Origin: a virus
Strand: one strand, 5' to 3'
IMG/VR virus record: IMGVR_UViG_3300032117_000015
Location: 18,149-82,148 of that record
DNA: 64,000 bases
Shown here: piece after piece, positions 1 through 7,695 of the stretch
Numbering within the stretch: the first letter of the stretch is position 1
How the letters are laid out: each line of letters starts with the position of its first letter
The notes under the pieces: generated by a model
The model's input: the letters and a program-made list of their open reading frames with translations, nothing else
The model's database searches: none
What the model was told of the DNA's origin: nothing
Translations under genes and position numbers: made by a program

Positions 1-294
1 AAACTTATCGGACTTAGCAAGTACACAAGAATCGCACAGTGGTGTGCAAGACGTGGTACTCTCCAGGAGGAACTTTGTAATGACATTGCTAGGGAAATCC
101 AAAAAGCCACAGGAGCATCAGACTTAGGTGTGTATATTCAAGCTACACACGGATGCTGTGAGAATCGCGGTATTATGGCCAAGAGTAGTTTAACACAGAC
201 TACAGTATTGCGTGGTGCGTTTAATACAGATATGGGTACAAAGAAAGAGTTCTTTGACAATATTAAACTACAACAAGACTGGGCATCAAAATAA
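1..294 (+). CDS. folE: GTP cyclohydrolase I, C-terminal part (cut by window start)
   Basis: This is the last 97 codons of a type I GTP cyclohydrolase, which converts GTP to dihydroneopterin triphosphate, the first step towards folate and 7-deazaguanine compounds. The frame is open from base 1 and stops at 292-294. Seen directly: a GLSK motif near the start, then the family's C-terminal block with a His followed by Gly-Cys-Cys and RG (zinc-site region), and the closing SLTQTT and RGAF stretch. The start and N-terminal half lie outside the window. The next gene starts inside the stop codon (TAATG), and queE follows two genes on, so the preQ0 route is the likely purpose. Identification is firm; completeness of the enzyme cannot be judged. 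Confidence 0.9.
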   Translation, partial: KLIGLSKYTRIAQWCARRGTLQEELCNDIAREIQKATGASDLGVYIQATHGCCENRGIMAKSSLTQTTVLRGAFNTDMGTKKEFFDNIKLQQDWASK

Positions 295-641
295 TGGAAG
301 CGCAAGTACCTGCCGAAGGCATTTTAATGAAAAAAGACTGGGGCGATGCCAAAGTCTATAAAATTGTATGCGAGTGTGACGACTGCGATCATTCTCATAA
401 CGTGTGGATAGAAGCAGATGAAACAGGTGTTAGCGTTACTGTCTATACTCAACAAAAAACAAAGTGGTGGGCACTTAATCGTTGGCAAAAGATTTGGACG
501 TTGTTAACTAAAGGTTACATCGAAGTTGAATCTAATCTCATTATGGGTGAGCAACAAGCACTTAATTACGCAGAAACTTTAAAAAGTGCTGTTAAAGATG
601 TTAAGGAATTTAGAGATGCAAAACGCCAAAGACATAACTGA
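294..641 (+). CDS. Hypothetical protein with Cys/His cluster
   Basis: A 115-residue protein I do not recognise. It starts in the stop codon of folE (TAATG) with no clear ribosome site, so it is probably translationally coupled; an alternative ATG at 327 would remove 11 residues. Residues about 26-36 hold a C-x-C-x-x-C-x-H-x-H type cluster that could bind a metal. A Trp-rich stretch (KWWALNRWQKIW) follows, then a charged helical C-terminus. It lies between folE and queE, so a link to the deazaguanine pathway is possible but unproven. Confidence 0.65.
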   Translation: MEAQVPAEGILMKKDWGDAKVYKIVCECDDCDHSHNVWIEADETGVSVTVYTQQKTKWWALNRWQKIWTLLTKGYIEVESNLIMGEQQALNYAETLKSAVKDVKEFRDAKRQRHN

Positions 642-846
642 CAATTTAATACATCGTTTACGCAACTCAACATTGCAGTTGTTTGAAATTAAACGAGAAG
701 TAGGACCAGGATGGTTGCCGCAAGGCACCATCCCTTTTGACATTAGAGCTAGTAACGGTGTTGCTACATTTAAAGTATATGCAGAATTTTTACAAGATGC
801 TGAAGATCAAGTAACACAATTTTTAGAACAGGACGAAGATGAGTAA
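616..846 (+). CDS. Small hypothetical protein
   Basis: A 76-residue protein of unknown function. I place the start at 616 because AAGGA lies 8 bases upstream (604-608); an upstream in-frame ATG at 586 would overlap the previous gene by 56 bases. The first third is a probable amphipathic helix, the middle a short beta-rich part with PGWLPQGTIPFDI, and the C-terminus is acidic (EQDEDE). Its last codons overlap the queE start by 8 bases, so it belongs to the same transcription unit as folE and queE. Confidence 0.65.
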   Translation: MQNAKDITDNLIHRLRNSTLQLFEIKREVGPGWLPQGTIPFDIRASNGVATFKVYAEFLQDAEDQVTQFLEQDEDE

Positions 847-1687
847 GATTAAAATCGCAGAATTATTTTATAGTATCCAAGGAGAAGGACGTTACATGGG
901 TGTGCCGTCTGTTTTCTTGCGTACATTTGGTTGCAACTTTAAATGTGCTGGATTTGGTATGCCAAAGGGTCAACTAAGTACAGAAGCAGACGAAATTTCA
1001 GAAGTAGTTCATTTATATAACAAATATGAAGAACTGCCACTGGTTAGCACAGGATGTGATAGTTATGCTAGCTGGCATCCTAGTTTTAAAGATCTTAGTC
1101 CAATGCTTACTAGTGATGCAATCGCAGATAGAATTACAGAAATTTTACCGCACAATGAATGGCTAGATGAACACTTGGTTATTACCGGTGGCGAGCCATT
1201 ATTGGGTTGGCAACGTGCTTACCCAGACTTGCTTAATCATCCTAAAATGTCAGGATTGAAAGAAATTACATTTGAAACAAATGGTACACAGGGACTAAGC
1301 GAAGAGTTCTTTAACTATCTAAATGCATGGAAACGTGCATACGATGATAGAGAAATTACATTTAGTGTAAGTGCTAAACTTCTATGTAGTGGCGAAAAGT
1401 GGGAGGAAGCAATTCGCCCAGAAGTAGTTTGCGAGTACGAACAAGTTGGCACAGCATATTTGAAGTTTGTTATTGCTACCGAAGAAGATAGAGACTATGC
1501 ATTAAAAGCCGCTAGTGAATATCGTGCGGCAGGTTTTAAAGGTCATGTTTACTTTATGCCAGTTGGAGGCGTTGAAAGTGTGTATAACCTAAATGCTAAA
1601 TCTGTAGCACTAATGGCAATGAAGCATGGTTTGCGATACAGTGATCGATTGCAAGTGCCGTTATTTAAAAATGAGTGGGGAACCTAA
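839..1687 (+). CDS. queE: 7-carboxy-7-deazaguanine synthase (radical SAM), QueE
   Basis: Radical SAM enzyme that converts 6-carboxytetrahydropterin to 7-carboxy-7-deazaguanine on the way to preQ0, used for queuosine or for phage DNA modification. Seen: the YSIQGEG signature at residues 11-17, a Cys pair at 32 and 36, and GGEPLL (about 117-122), the SAM-contact motif. The third expected cluster Cys is not adjacent; the next Cys is residue 73 in TGCDSY, so the cluster loop carries an insertion of about 36 residues (CxxxC...C). Length 282 exceeds the roughly 220 of bacterial QueE. Together with folE it supplies two of the four preQ0 steps; queD and queC are not in the window and may lie upstream. 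Confidence 0.9.
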   Translation: MSKIKIAELFYSIQGEGRYMGVPSVFLRTFGCNFKCAGFGMPKGQLSTEADEISEVVHLYNKYEELPLVSTGCDSYASWHPSFKDLSPMLTSDAIADRITEILPHNEWLDEHLVITGGEPLLGWQRAYPDLLNHPKMSGLKEITFETNGTQGLSEEFFNYLNAWKRAYDDREITFSVSAKLLCSGEKWEEAIRPEVVCEYEQVGTAYLKFVIATEEDRDYALKAASEYRAAGFKGHVYFMPVGGVESVYNLNAKSVALMAMKHGLRYSDRLQVPLFKNEWGT

Positions 1688-1688
1688 A

Positions 1689-2045
1689 ATGAGAAAAATA
1701 GTTTATAGTATCGAGTTTGATAAAGAAAACTTTTCTTCTTTCCTTAATATTAAAATGAAAGACAAAGATGGAAAAGTTAGTGTGTTATTCAGAGAAGAGA
1801 TGTCAAGAAAACCTGATAGCAAATATACTCCTGAACAACAGGCTAAGATTAACCAAGTTAATCAAATATTAAGCATGAATGGCGATTCGCCGATGACCGA
1901 AGAAGAATGCGACTATATGTTAGATCCAAATGGCTACAAAGCCTATATGGAATCTAAGCTAGCGGAAGAAGAATTACAAAGACTAGCTGGGTTTAAGGTA
2001 GAAAAGAAGATTACATACTTTAACGATTTCCACGAGGAAAGCTAA
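1689..2045 (+). CDS. Hypothetical protein
   Basis: A 118-residue protein of unknown function. An in-frame ATG at 1626 lies inside queE; I choose 1689 because it begins just after the queE stop and the N-terminus MRKIVYSIEF reads as a natural start, with a weak purine-rich site at about 1677-1682. The protein is charged and probably mostly helical (KYTPEQQAKINQVN, EEECDYM, AEEELQRL). No catalytic motif is visible. It ends just before a small Cys-rich membrane ORF and appears to be in the same operon. Confidence 0.65.
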   Translation: MRKIVYSIEFDKENFSSFLNIKMKDKDGKVSVLFREEMSRKPDSKYTPEQQAKINQVNQILSMNGDSPMTEEECDYMLDPNGYKAYMESKLAEEELQRLAGFKVEKKITYFNDFHEES

Positions 2046-2046
2046 T

Positions 2047-2190
2047 ATGTTCGAAATGATTATAGCACTATTACTAGTTTTAGTACTTGTAGGTGTTGTG
2101 GCTCGTTTTAGTAAAAATGACGGGTGTACAGGTAATTGTAGACAAGGAAGAAATTGTAACTGTAAGGATAATGATGAAAAACTTAATTAA
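2047..2190 (+). CDS. 47-residue single-pass membrane protein with Cys-rich tail
   Basis: A short gene with a good ribosome site (GAGGA at 2034-2038, 8 bases before ATG). Residues 4-19 are an uninterrupted hydrophobic segment (MIIALLLVLVLVGVVA), followed by Arg-20 and a small polar domain with four Cys at 27, 31, 37 and 39 in the spacing CxxxCxxxxxCxC. The tail could bind a metal or form disulfides if exported. It overlaps the start of the next gene by 17 bases. I infer a membrane-anchored accessory protein; the function is unknown. Hydrophobic segment, Cys spacing and ribosome site together make chance unlikely. Confidence 0.7.
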   Translation: MFEMIIALLLVLVLVGVVARFSKNDGCTGNCRQGRNCNCKDNDEKLN

Positions 2191-2623
2191 ACGACTATTT
2201 GGCATCGATAAAATCGAAGCTCAAAAGGATCAAGCATTGGCTGAAGCCGCGGTTGCTGAAAAATTAGCTAAACAAAAATTAGAAGAAGTTGTTGAAGCTG
2301 AAAAGGCCGCGGAACTTGCTAAAATGAGTCCAAAAGAACGTGCTACTGCACGTGGCGAACCGTGGGTAGCAGTATTAGATACTCATGTGAACAAAGAAAA
2401 TGTTCGTAATGGTTTCTTTGAGCTTGACTGGAATGAAATATTTGTGTTACAATTGAAACAAGCTGGATACGGTTTTGACGGTGATCCAGACGAAGAAATC
2501 GTAGATCGCTGGTTTAGAGATCTTGCCAGAAATATGCTAGCAGATGAAGGGCAAGACATGAATCGCGGTATGGGTTATATTAACGTAAGTAAACTCGGTA
2601 ACGGGAAAGCATCTGTAGAATGA
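2174..2623 (+). CDS. Conserved T4-like hypothetical protein with N-terminal coiled coil
   Basis: A 149-residue protein when started at 2174, where AAGGA lies 5 bases upstream (2164-2168); the frame is open further upstream to 2093, but that region is occupied by the Cys-rich peptide gene. Residues about 1-12 are basic (MKNLIKRLFGIDK), about 13-52 are an Ala/Glu/Lys-rich coiled coil, and the C-terminal domain (MSPKERATARGEPWVAVLDT... to the end) is a compact globular part that I believe is conserved in aquatic T4-like phages. Function unknown. Its stop overlaps the RNase H start (ATGA). Confidence 0.7.
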   Translation: MKNLIKRLFGIDKIEAQKDQALAEAAVAEKLAKQKLEEVVEAEKAAELAKMSPKERATARGEPWVAVLDTHVNKENVRNGFFELDWNEIFVLQLKQAGYGFDGDPDEEIVDRWFRDLARNMLADEGQDMNRGMGYINVSKLGNGKASVE

Positions 2624-3639
2624 CATATATTATAGTTGATACTGCTAACACATTCTTTCGTGCTAGACACGTAGTTCAAGGCTCTGCTGATATCAAACTC
2701 GGCATGGCATTTCACATTACTTTTAACAGTATCAAAAAGGCTTGGCAAGACTTCGGTGGCACTCATGTAGTGTTCTGCCTTGAAGGTCGTAGCTGGCGCA
2801 AAGACTACTACAAGCCATACAAGGCTAACCGTGCTGAAAATCGTGCGGCTATGACACAACGAGAACAAGATGAAGATAAATTGTTCTGGGAAGCATTTGA
2901 CGAGTTTAAAAATTTCATTACAGAAAAAACTAACTGTACTGTAATGCAACATCCCAATCTAGAAGCAGATGATTTAATTGCTGGCTGGGTACAAGCACAT
3001 CCAGATTCCAAACATGTTATTATTTCGACAGATGGAGATTTTGCACAATTAGTAAGTCCTACAGTTAGTCAATATAACGGTGTTGCAGATCATCACATTA
3101 CACACGAAGGAACATTTGATGCAAAAGGTAAACCTGTTAAAGACAAGAAAACAGGCGAGCCTAAGCCTGCACAAGATCCAGAGTGGATGCTATTCGAAAA
3201 ATGTATGCGAGGCGACACATCGGATAATGTCTTTTCGGCTTATCCAGGTGTTCGAACAAAAGGGTCAAAGAATAAAGTTGGTCTCCAAGAGGCATTTGCC
3301 GATCGTAAGACTAAAGGATTTAATTGGAACAATCTCATGTTGCAACGTTGGGTCGACCACAATGGACAAGAACACAGAGTCTTAGAAGATTACCAACGCA
3401 ATGTGCAGTTATGTGACTTAACAGCACAGCCCGACGACATTAAAGCTAAGATTAGAGAAACTATCAACACTCACGCTGTGCCTAAGACTGTTGATCAGGT
3501 AGGAATTCGTATGCTCAAGTTTTGCAATGCTTGGGATATGAAAAAGATTGCTGATAATATTCAGCAATATGCAGAACCATTCCAAGCAAAATATCTTGAG
3601 AAAGATGTTACTTGGCGTAAACTAACCGAGGAAAATTAA
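2620..3639 (+). CDS. rnh: T4-type RNase H / 5'-3' exonuclease (FEN family)
   Basis: Flap/5' nuclease that removes RNA primers and 5' flaps during phage DNA replication. Acidic metal-ligand positions of the family are visible: D7 in IIVDTAN, E115-A-D117-D118 in LEADDLIAGW, D138 and D140 in STDGDF, and D199 and D202 in RGDTSDN. A basic arch region (WRKDYYKPYKANR, about residues 59-71) fits the 5'-end binding helix. At 339 residues it is close to T4 RNase H (305). It overlaps the preceding stop by 4 bases and is followed after 1 base by a small gene, so it is co-expressed with its neighbours. Confidence 0.88.
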   Translation: MTYIIVDTANTFFRARHVVQGSADIKLGMAFHITFNSIKKAWQDFGGTHVVFCLEGRSWRKDYYKPYKANRAENRAAMTQREQDEDKLFWEAFDEFKNFITEKTNCTVMQHPNLEADDLIAGWVQAHPDSKHVIISTDGDFAQLVSPTVSQYNGVADHHITHEGTFDAKGKPVKDKKTGEPKPAQDPEWMLFEKCMRGDTSDNVFSAYPGVRTKGSKNKVGLQEAFADRKTKGFNWNNLMLQRWVDHNGQEHRVLEDYQRNVQLCDLTAQPDDIKAKIRETINTHAVPKTVDQVGIRMLKFCNAWDMKKIADNIQQYAEPFQAKYLEKDVTWRKLTEEN

Positions 3640-3640
3640 A

Positions 3641-3835
3641 ATGAGTGCAATTTCAGAAAAATTAACAAAAGTAAACGAAAGTTTCACAATCAATCGCTAC
3701 GACAACGGTTTTATGATCGAAGTCGGTGGTCGTAACGAAGACGACGATTGGAAAACAGCTAAAGTTATTGTAGGTACAGAAGAAGAATTAATTGAACTAA
3801 TTCAAGAAACTCTATCACTACCAGTAGCAGAATAA
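3641..3835 (+). CDS. Small hypothetical protein
   Basis: A 64-residue protein of unknown function, beginning 1 base after the RNase H stop with a good ribosome site (GAGGAAAA at 3628-3635). It reads as a small alpha/beta domain: an N-terminal polar helix, a beta-strand pair around GFMIEVGG, then a helix (TEEELIELIQETL). Its stop overlaps the next ATG (TAATG), which suggests coupled translation. No motif points to an activity. Confidence 0.65.
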   Translation: MSAISEKLTKVNESFTINRYDNGFMIEVGGRNEDDDWKTAKVIVGTEEELIELIQETLSLPVAE

Positions 3836-4569
3836 TGTTTTTCTTTTTCAGACCTTCCACAATTACGGTAGACGTTTTTTGTGCAGATGAAATTATATTC
3901 CATAATTTCAAACCAGAACGTGCAAATAAATTCCTTCCTAAATTTTGGAAGGAACTGCCGCCATATTTAGATCAAAAGGCAATACAAAATCCTCATAGTA
4001 AATTAATGACTAAAGTTGGCACATTGAAAAAGTGTGTCGGTTTTACAGATTTATTTTCTAATGGATTTATTTTGCCTAATTGGGCAGACTGGCAAAACGA
4101 AGTGTTACCAAGCGGAGTAAGTGTTACTGCAAACTTTAATAGTGAAGATGTTAACAGCACATTCTCAGGCCATGGTCGTACACAATTCGGCGAACCACTT
4201 TACAAAAATTGTGGGCATATTAAAATAGACAGTCCATGGTTGTTTAAAGAAAAAACTGGTGTTAAGTTTACATGGAATGGATGTCCTTGGCATAACACAG
4301 ATGCATTAGAAAATTTTTATGTGTTGTCTGCTATTGTAAATTATAAAAATCAAATCGGTACTAATGTTAACGCATTCCAGCGTAAAGGTTCGATTGTGCA
4401 GTTTACAGCAGGTGATCCGTTAATACATCTAGTTCCTATGAGTGAGAAGAAAGTTAAAATTGCACATCATCAAATTTCTCAACAAGAATGGCATAATATG
4501 AATTCTCGAGAAATGATTGCACTACGTTATAAAGATTCAAGAGCAGTTAAAGCAAAATGCCCATTTTAG
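3835..4569 (+). CDS. Conserved hypothetical protein
   Basis: A 244-residue protein of unknown function that starts within the preceding stop codon. The composition is that of a globular enzyme-like or binding protein, rich in Trp, His and Phe (LPNWADWQNEV, FTWNGCPWHNTD). Scattered His and Cys (for example CPWHNT and IAHHQISQQEWHNM) could bind a metal, but no family motif is clear. I believe similar proteins occur in aquatic T4-like phages; that is recollection, not shown here. The N-terminal MFFFFRP is too short to be a signal peptide. Confidence 0.65.
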   Translation: MFFFFRPSTITVDVFCADEIIFHNFKPERANKFLPKFWKELPPYLDQKAIQNPHSKLMTKVGTLKKCVGFTDLFSNGFILPNWADWQNEVLPSGVSVTANFNSEDVNSTFSGHGRTQFGEPLYKNCGHIKIDSPWLFKEKTGVKFTWNGCPWHNTDALENFYVLSAIVNYKNQIGTNVNAFQRKGSIVQFTAGDPLIHLVPMSEKKVKIAHHQISQQEWHNMNSREMIALRYKDSRAVKAKCPF

Positions 4570-4578
4570 GAGAGTATT

Positions 4579-5079
4579 ATGGCACTATGGACCGTTAAAA
4601 CACATTACAAAAAATCTTGTCAAGAAATTGAACATTGGATTCGAAGCGAAAGCGAGGGTAAAATCACAGTTACTAACGGGTTCCGTTGGGGCGAATGGAC
4701 AGTAGAAACTTCAGATGACAATCCTCCAGAGTTTGAGTTTACTTTTGTTCCCGGTGGCGATGGCAAGAAAGACAGCATCAATATGCTAGATTGCGAAGTT
4801 AACAATATCGAAAGCGTTGAGCTTGTTAGCATGGATGATGGCGGTTGCTGGTATGATGTTGATTTTGAAGATCTTACCGAGGAAGAGGAAGAAGAGATTC
4901 AAGAGTTTATTGATGAAAATAGCATCTATGAATTAGAAGAACGCGAAGACTCTTGGTATCAAGATGATAGCGAATGGTGGGTCTGGGGCCCTATTGAAAT
5001 TCAAAATGAAGCCGGTGAAACTGTACGAATTATTTGTGCAGATGCAGACGGTAATGTAGTAGACTTTAAGGAAGAATAA
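4579..5079 (+). CDS. Acidic hypothetical protein
   Basis: A 166-residue acidic protein with a proper ribosome site (AGGAGAG at 4568-4574 before ATG 4579). The N-terminus (MALWTVKTHYKKSC) is basic, but residues about 95-140 are strongly acidic and Trp-rich (EDLTEEEEEEIQEF, SWYQDDSEWWVWGP). Such a charge pattern occurs in nucleic-acid mimics and in small phage regulators, but no specific similarity is recognised. The stop overlaps the next start (TAATG). Confidence 0.65.
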   Translation: MALWTVKTHYKKSCQEIEHWIRSESEGKITVTNGFRWGEWTVETSDDNPPEFEFTFVPGGDGKKDSINMLDCEVNNIESVELVSMDDGGCWYDVDFEDLTEEEEEEIQEFIDENSIYELEEREDSWYQDDSEWWVWGPIEIQNEAGETVRIICADADGNVVDFKEE

Positions 5080-5558
5080 TGACAGAGATACACGCTAAAC
5101 CAATTGTAGATGGAAAATTTTGGATTGTCGAGCAAGACGGTGCCAAAATAGCTACCTTACATAAAAAAGAAAATAATAAATTTGTTCTTAGCAGTACACA
5201 AGGAGAAGTCTTTTTTAACAAAAAAGACGATTTGACTAAACAATTTGGATTAGATTTTTTCTTGTCGAGTACTAAGGTTAAAGTTACTAAACAAGACATA
5301 CATGAATGCCACGGGTTTCCTACTAGTGTAAAACCTTATAATGCTATGTATGATGTAAGACACAAACTACCATTGTTTACCAAAAGTAATGCTAGTAAAA
5401 GTTTGTATTGTGCAGGCTATTATACCATTCAATTTAATAAAGGTTGGGTTAAGAGTTTTTGCCCTAAATTAATTACATTGGAACGTAACCCATACAAAGG
5501 TCCGTTTAAAACTGAAATCGAAATGAAACAGGTACTGTCTAATGCAAAATCAGATTAA
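5079..5558 (+). CDS. Conserved T4-like hypothetical protein
   Basis: A 159-residue protein, started in the previous stop codon. The C-terminal half carries a pattern I associate with a conserved family in aquatic T4-like phages: HGFPTSVKPYNAMYDV, LPLFTK, KSLYCAGYY, GWVKSFCPKL and NPYKGPFKT. The first half is a beta-rich domain. No catalytic motif is evident and the role is unknown. It overlaps the next gene by 17 bases. Confidence 0.68.
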   Translation: MTEIHAKPIVDGKFWIVEQDGAKIATLHKKENNKFVLSSTQGEVFFNKKDDLTKQFGLDFFLSSTKVKVTKQDIHECHGFPTSVKPYNAMYDVRHKLPLFTKSNASKSLYCAGYYTIQFNKGWVKSFCPKLITLERNPYKGPFKTEIEMKQVLSNAKSD

Positions 5559-5784
5559 TCTAACACCAATCACAAACCTTATTCAAGTAATCAGAAGTGC
5601 TGAACTTGCTCAACAAAAAGAAGTAAGAATACCTATTCAAGCCGCTAGATTACTAAGTTTAGCACTTGCTGAAATACAAGATAAACTACTACAAGACTAT
5701 GAAAGCATGTTTAATCAGCTTAAAAACAGTTCTGCAACAGAAGTAGTACAAATACAGTTAGACGGCGGAAGTTTTAAAGACTAA
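5542..5784 (+). CDS. Small hypothetical protein, helical
   Basis: An 80-residue protein of unknown function overlapping the previous gene by 17 bases. It is mostly helical: an N-terminal segment rich in Gln and Ile, then a long helix (RIPIQAARLLSLALAEIQDKLL) and a C-terminal acidic tail. It could be a small dimeric or coiled-coil protein. It is the last gene before an intergenic inverted repeat and late-promoter-like element at 5788-5820. Confidence 0.6.
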   Translation: MQNQINLTPITNLIQVIRSAELAQQKEVRIPIQAARLLSLALAEIQDKLLQDYESMFNQLKNSSATEVVQIQLDGGSFKD

Positions 5785-5787
5785 TAG

Positions 5788-5820
5788 GATAAATATATGC
5801 GTATATAATTGGATACGCAT
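5788..5820 (+). promoter_or_regulatory. GATAAATA late-promoter-like box plus 8-bp inverted repeat before ATG 5822
   Basis: GATAAATA at 5788-5795 matches the late element seen before virion genes. Immediately after it, ATGCGTAT (5797-5804) and ATACGCAT (5813-5820) form a perfect 8-bp inverted repeat with loop ATAATTGG, ending one base before the ATG at 5822. It could be an operator or a hairpin controlling initiation. No ribosome site is otherwise visible in this gap. Confidence 0.5.
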
Positions 5821-5821
5821 T

Positions 5822-6106
5822 ATGAGTCGACCTAAACCTAAAGTACTATTAGAGCACGTCAATAAAAAGACCTATAAGGCCGAGCAGATTTTAGAAGCCG
5901 ACGCAATATGGGCTGTGTTCTATAAAAACGAACCGTTTAATTTAAAATCGTTTAATAGCCTTGTTAATTATCCTGGACCTAAATATAAAAAGGTCTCCTT
6001 TAGTAATCCAGGACATGCTCGCAATCTAGCTAAAAAGCTCAACATGACATTTGGATGTGATGATTTCCAAGTTGTTATGCTGACCACTGGCACAGTAGTA
6101 AAATGA
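5822..6106 (+). CDS. Conserved T4-like hypothetical protein
   Basis: A 94-residue basic protein. The motif order (RPKPKVLLEHV, EADAIWAVFY, PFNLKSFNSL, GPKYKKVSFSNPGHARNLAKKLN, F-x-V-V-x-L-T-G) matches a family I recall from aquatic T4-like phages with no assigned role. The predicted fold is alpha/beta. It has no clear ribosome site, being preceded directly by a perfect inverted repeat, and its stop overlaps the following gene by 4 bases (ATGA). Confidence 0.72.
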   Translation: MSRPKPKVLLEHVNKKTYKAEQILEADAIWAVFYKNEPFNLKSFNSLVNYPGPKYKKVSFSNPGHARNLAKKLNMTFGCDDFQVVMLTTGTVVK

Positions 6107-6510
6107 TAACCAGAGATGCATTAACCAAAATATTTTTACAACAGTGGGGCAAAAGCATAGATGATGCCAATGTTAAAATATTTGGTCGTAAATGGTGGCA
6201 AAGTACAAGAGCAGGTAAGCAAAATAACTTTCGGTTAAGTGACGAAGGTTACGAATTTTTAACTCAAGAATTGGATTTGAAAGCGTACGAAGTTCCGTTT
6301 ACTGAACCAATCGAACTAAGTCCACAAACAATTATATTTTTAGAAAGATACGTGGACTGCCCTTACTATCTTACCCCCATGTCAATCACTGTCTTCTCAG
6401 AACGCAAAGGTTTTGAGCTAATGTTGTTTTCAGACGACATCAGAAAATTCGGCTTAATTAAAGCTATGAATGAGCGAGAAAAAGAACTCGCAAGTCAAAA
6501 TAATAGTTGA
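6103..6510 (+). CDS. Conserved T4-like hypothetical protein
   Basis: A 135-residue protein overlapping its upstream neighbour by 4 bases. The C-terminal half holds what I recall as a conserved block in T4-like phages: ELSPQTIIFLERYVDCPYYL, ITVFSERKGFELMLFSDD and KFGLIKAM. The N-terminal half (RDALTKIFLQQWGKSID) is helical. It may work with the preceding gene since the two are translationally coupled. Function unknown. Confidence 0.7.
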   Translation: MITRDALTKIFLQQWGKSIDDANVKIFGRKWWQSTRAGKQNNFRLSDEGYEFLTQELDLKAYEVPFTEPIELSPQTIIFLERYVDCPYYLTPMSITVFSERKGFELMLFSDDIRKFGLIKAMNEREKELASQNNS

Positions 6511-6535
6511 CTTAACTCCTACTCTGCCTTATAAT
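6507..6535 (+). promoter_or_regulatory. Sigma70-like promoter for the MoxR ATPase gene
   Basis: TTGACT at 6507-6512 and TATAAT at 6530-6535 are separated by exactly 17 bases, an almost perfect host-type promoter. Transcription would start near 6542 and give a leader of about 50 bases before ATG 6591, which has AGGAAC as ribosome site. The -35 box lies across the stop codon of the preceding gene. Confidence 0.85.
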
Positions 6536-6590
6536 ACATACTTACACAGCATTATTCGCACAATTTTTTAACTAAGTTAGGAACTTAAAA

Positions 6591-7679
6591 ATGGCAGAAA
6601 TCAATAGTCGCACAGTGGGCCCAAGCGGTGCCAAAAAATCTTTGCGTAAAGCATTTAAAAATCAGCGTCCGCTTTTCCTATGGGGCCCTCCAGGCATTGG
6701 AAAATCTGACATTATTAAACAACTTGGCGATGAGCTAGAAGCTCATGTTATTGACGTTCGTCTTTCACTTTGGGAACCTACTGATATTAAAGGTATTCCA
6801 TATTTTGATAGCAATGATGGTACTATGCGTTGGGCACCTCCTGCAGAACTTCCAAGCAAGGACTTTGCTTCAAATCACAAACAAATCATTTTGTTCTTGG
6901 ACGAAATGAACTCTGCGGCACCTGCTGTACAAGCCGCCGCTTATCAACTTATCCTTAACCGTAAAGTCGGTGCATATCAATTACCAGACAATGTTGTAAT
7001 TGTTGCGGCTGGTAACCGTGAAACTGACAAGGGTGTTACATTCCGTATGCCTGCTCCATTGGCAAACCGTTTTGTTCACTTGGAAATGCAAGTTAACTGG
7101 GATGACTGGTTTGAATGGGCTGTTGAAAACAAAATCCACAAGGACGTTGTTGGCTATTTGACTTTCTCTAAAAAGAGCTTGTATGACTTCGATCCAAAGT
7201 CTAGCTCACGTGCATTTGCTACACCCCGCTCTTGGAGTTTTGTAAGCGAATTGCTTACAGACGACGACACAGATGTTGATACATTGACTGATCTTACATG
7301 CGGTTCTGTTGGTGAAGGTTTGGCAATCAGCTTTATGGCTCACCGTAAAGTTGCATCAAAGATGCCTAACCCAAGCGACATTTTGAGTGGTAAAGTTAAG
7401 AAAATGGACTCAAAAGAAATTTCAGCTATGTACTCGTTGACTGTGTCATTGTGCTACGAATTGAAAGATTCTTGCGAGAAGAAAGCTAAAGATTGGAATG
7501 ATCAAGTTAACTACTTCTTCGAATTTATGATGAATAACTTCGAAACAGAATTGGTTATTATGGGTACTAAATTGGCTTTGAGCACTTACAAGTTGCCATT
7601 GGATCCAGATGAAATCAAATGCTTTGATGATTTCCATGCTAAGTTTGGCAAATACATTAGTCAAGCTACTGAAAAATAA
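6591..7679 (+). CDS. MoxR-type AAA+ ATPase
   Basis: A 362-residue AAA+ ATPase of the MoxR group. Seen: Walker A GPPGIGKS at residues 32-39, Walker B LFLDEMNS with D104 and E105, a sensor-1 region AAGNRETD (about 139-146), and an Arg-finger region PLANRFVH near 157-163. MoxR ATPases work as chaperone-like remodellers with a VWA-domain partner, and a metallopeptidase-like/VWA gene follows directly. The pair is expected in the cytoplasm, remodelling a protein complex or activating a metal-dependent target. It has its own strong promoter. The target in the phage cycle is unknown. Family call firm, role open. Confidence 0.88.
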   Translation: MAEINSRTVGPSGAKKSLRKAFKNQRPLFLWGPPGIGKSDIIKQLGDELEAHVIDVRLSLWEPTDIKGIPYFDSNDGTMRWAPPAELPSKDFASNHKQIILFLDEMNSAAPAVQAAAYQLILNRKVGAYQLPDNVVIVAAGNRETDKGVTFRMPAPLANRFVHLEMQVNWDDWFEWAVENKIHKDVVGYLTFSKKSLYDFDPKSSSRAFATPRSWSFVSELLTDDDTDVDTLTDLTCGSVGEGLAISFMAHRKVASKMPNPSDILSGKVKKMDSKEISAMYSLTVSLCYELKDSCEKKAKDWNDQVNYFFEFMMNNFETELVIMGTKLALSTYKLPLDPDEIKCFDDFHAKFGKYISQATEK

Positions 7680-7695
7680 TCGGTTTTAGCACTAT

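Noticed and set aside
2575-2952. Leftward 125-codon frame over the RNase H start
   Set aside because: Lies opposite well-supported genes and has no recognisable protein pattern.
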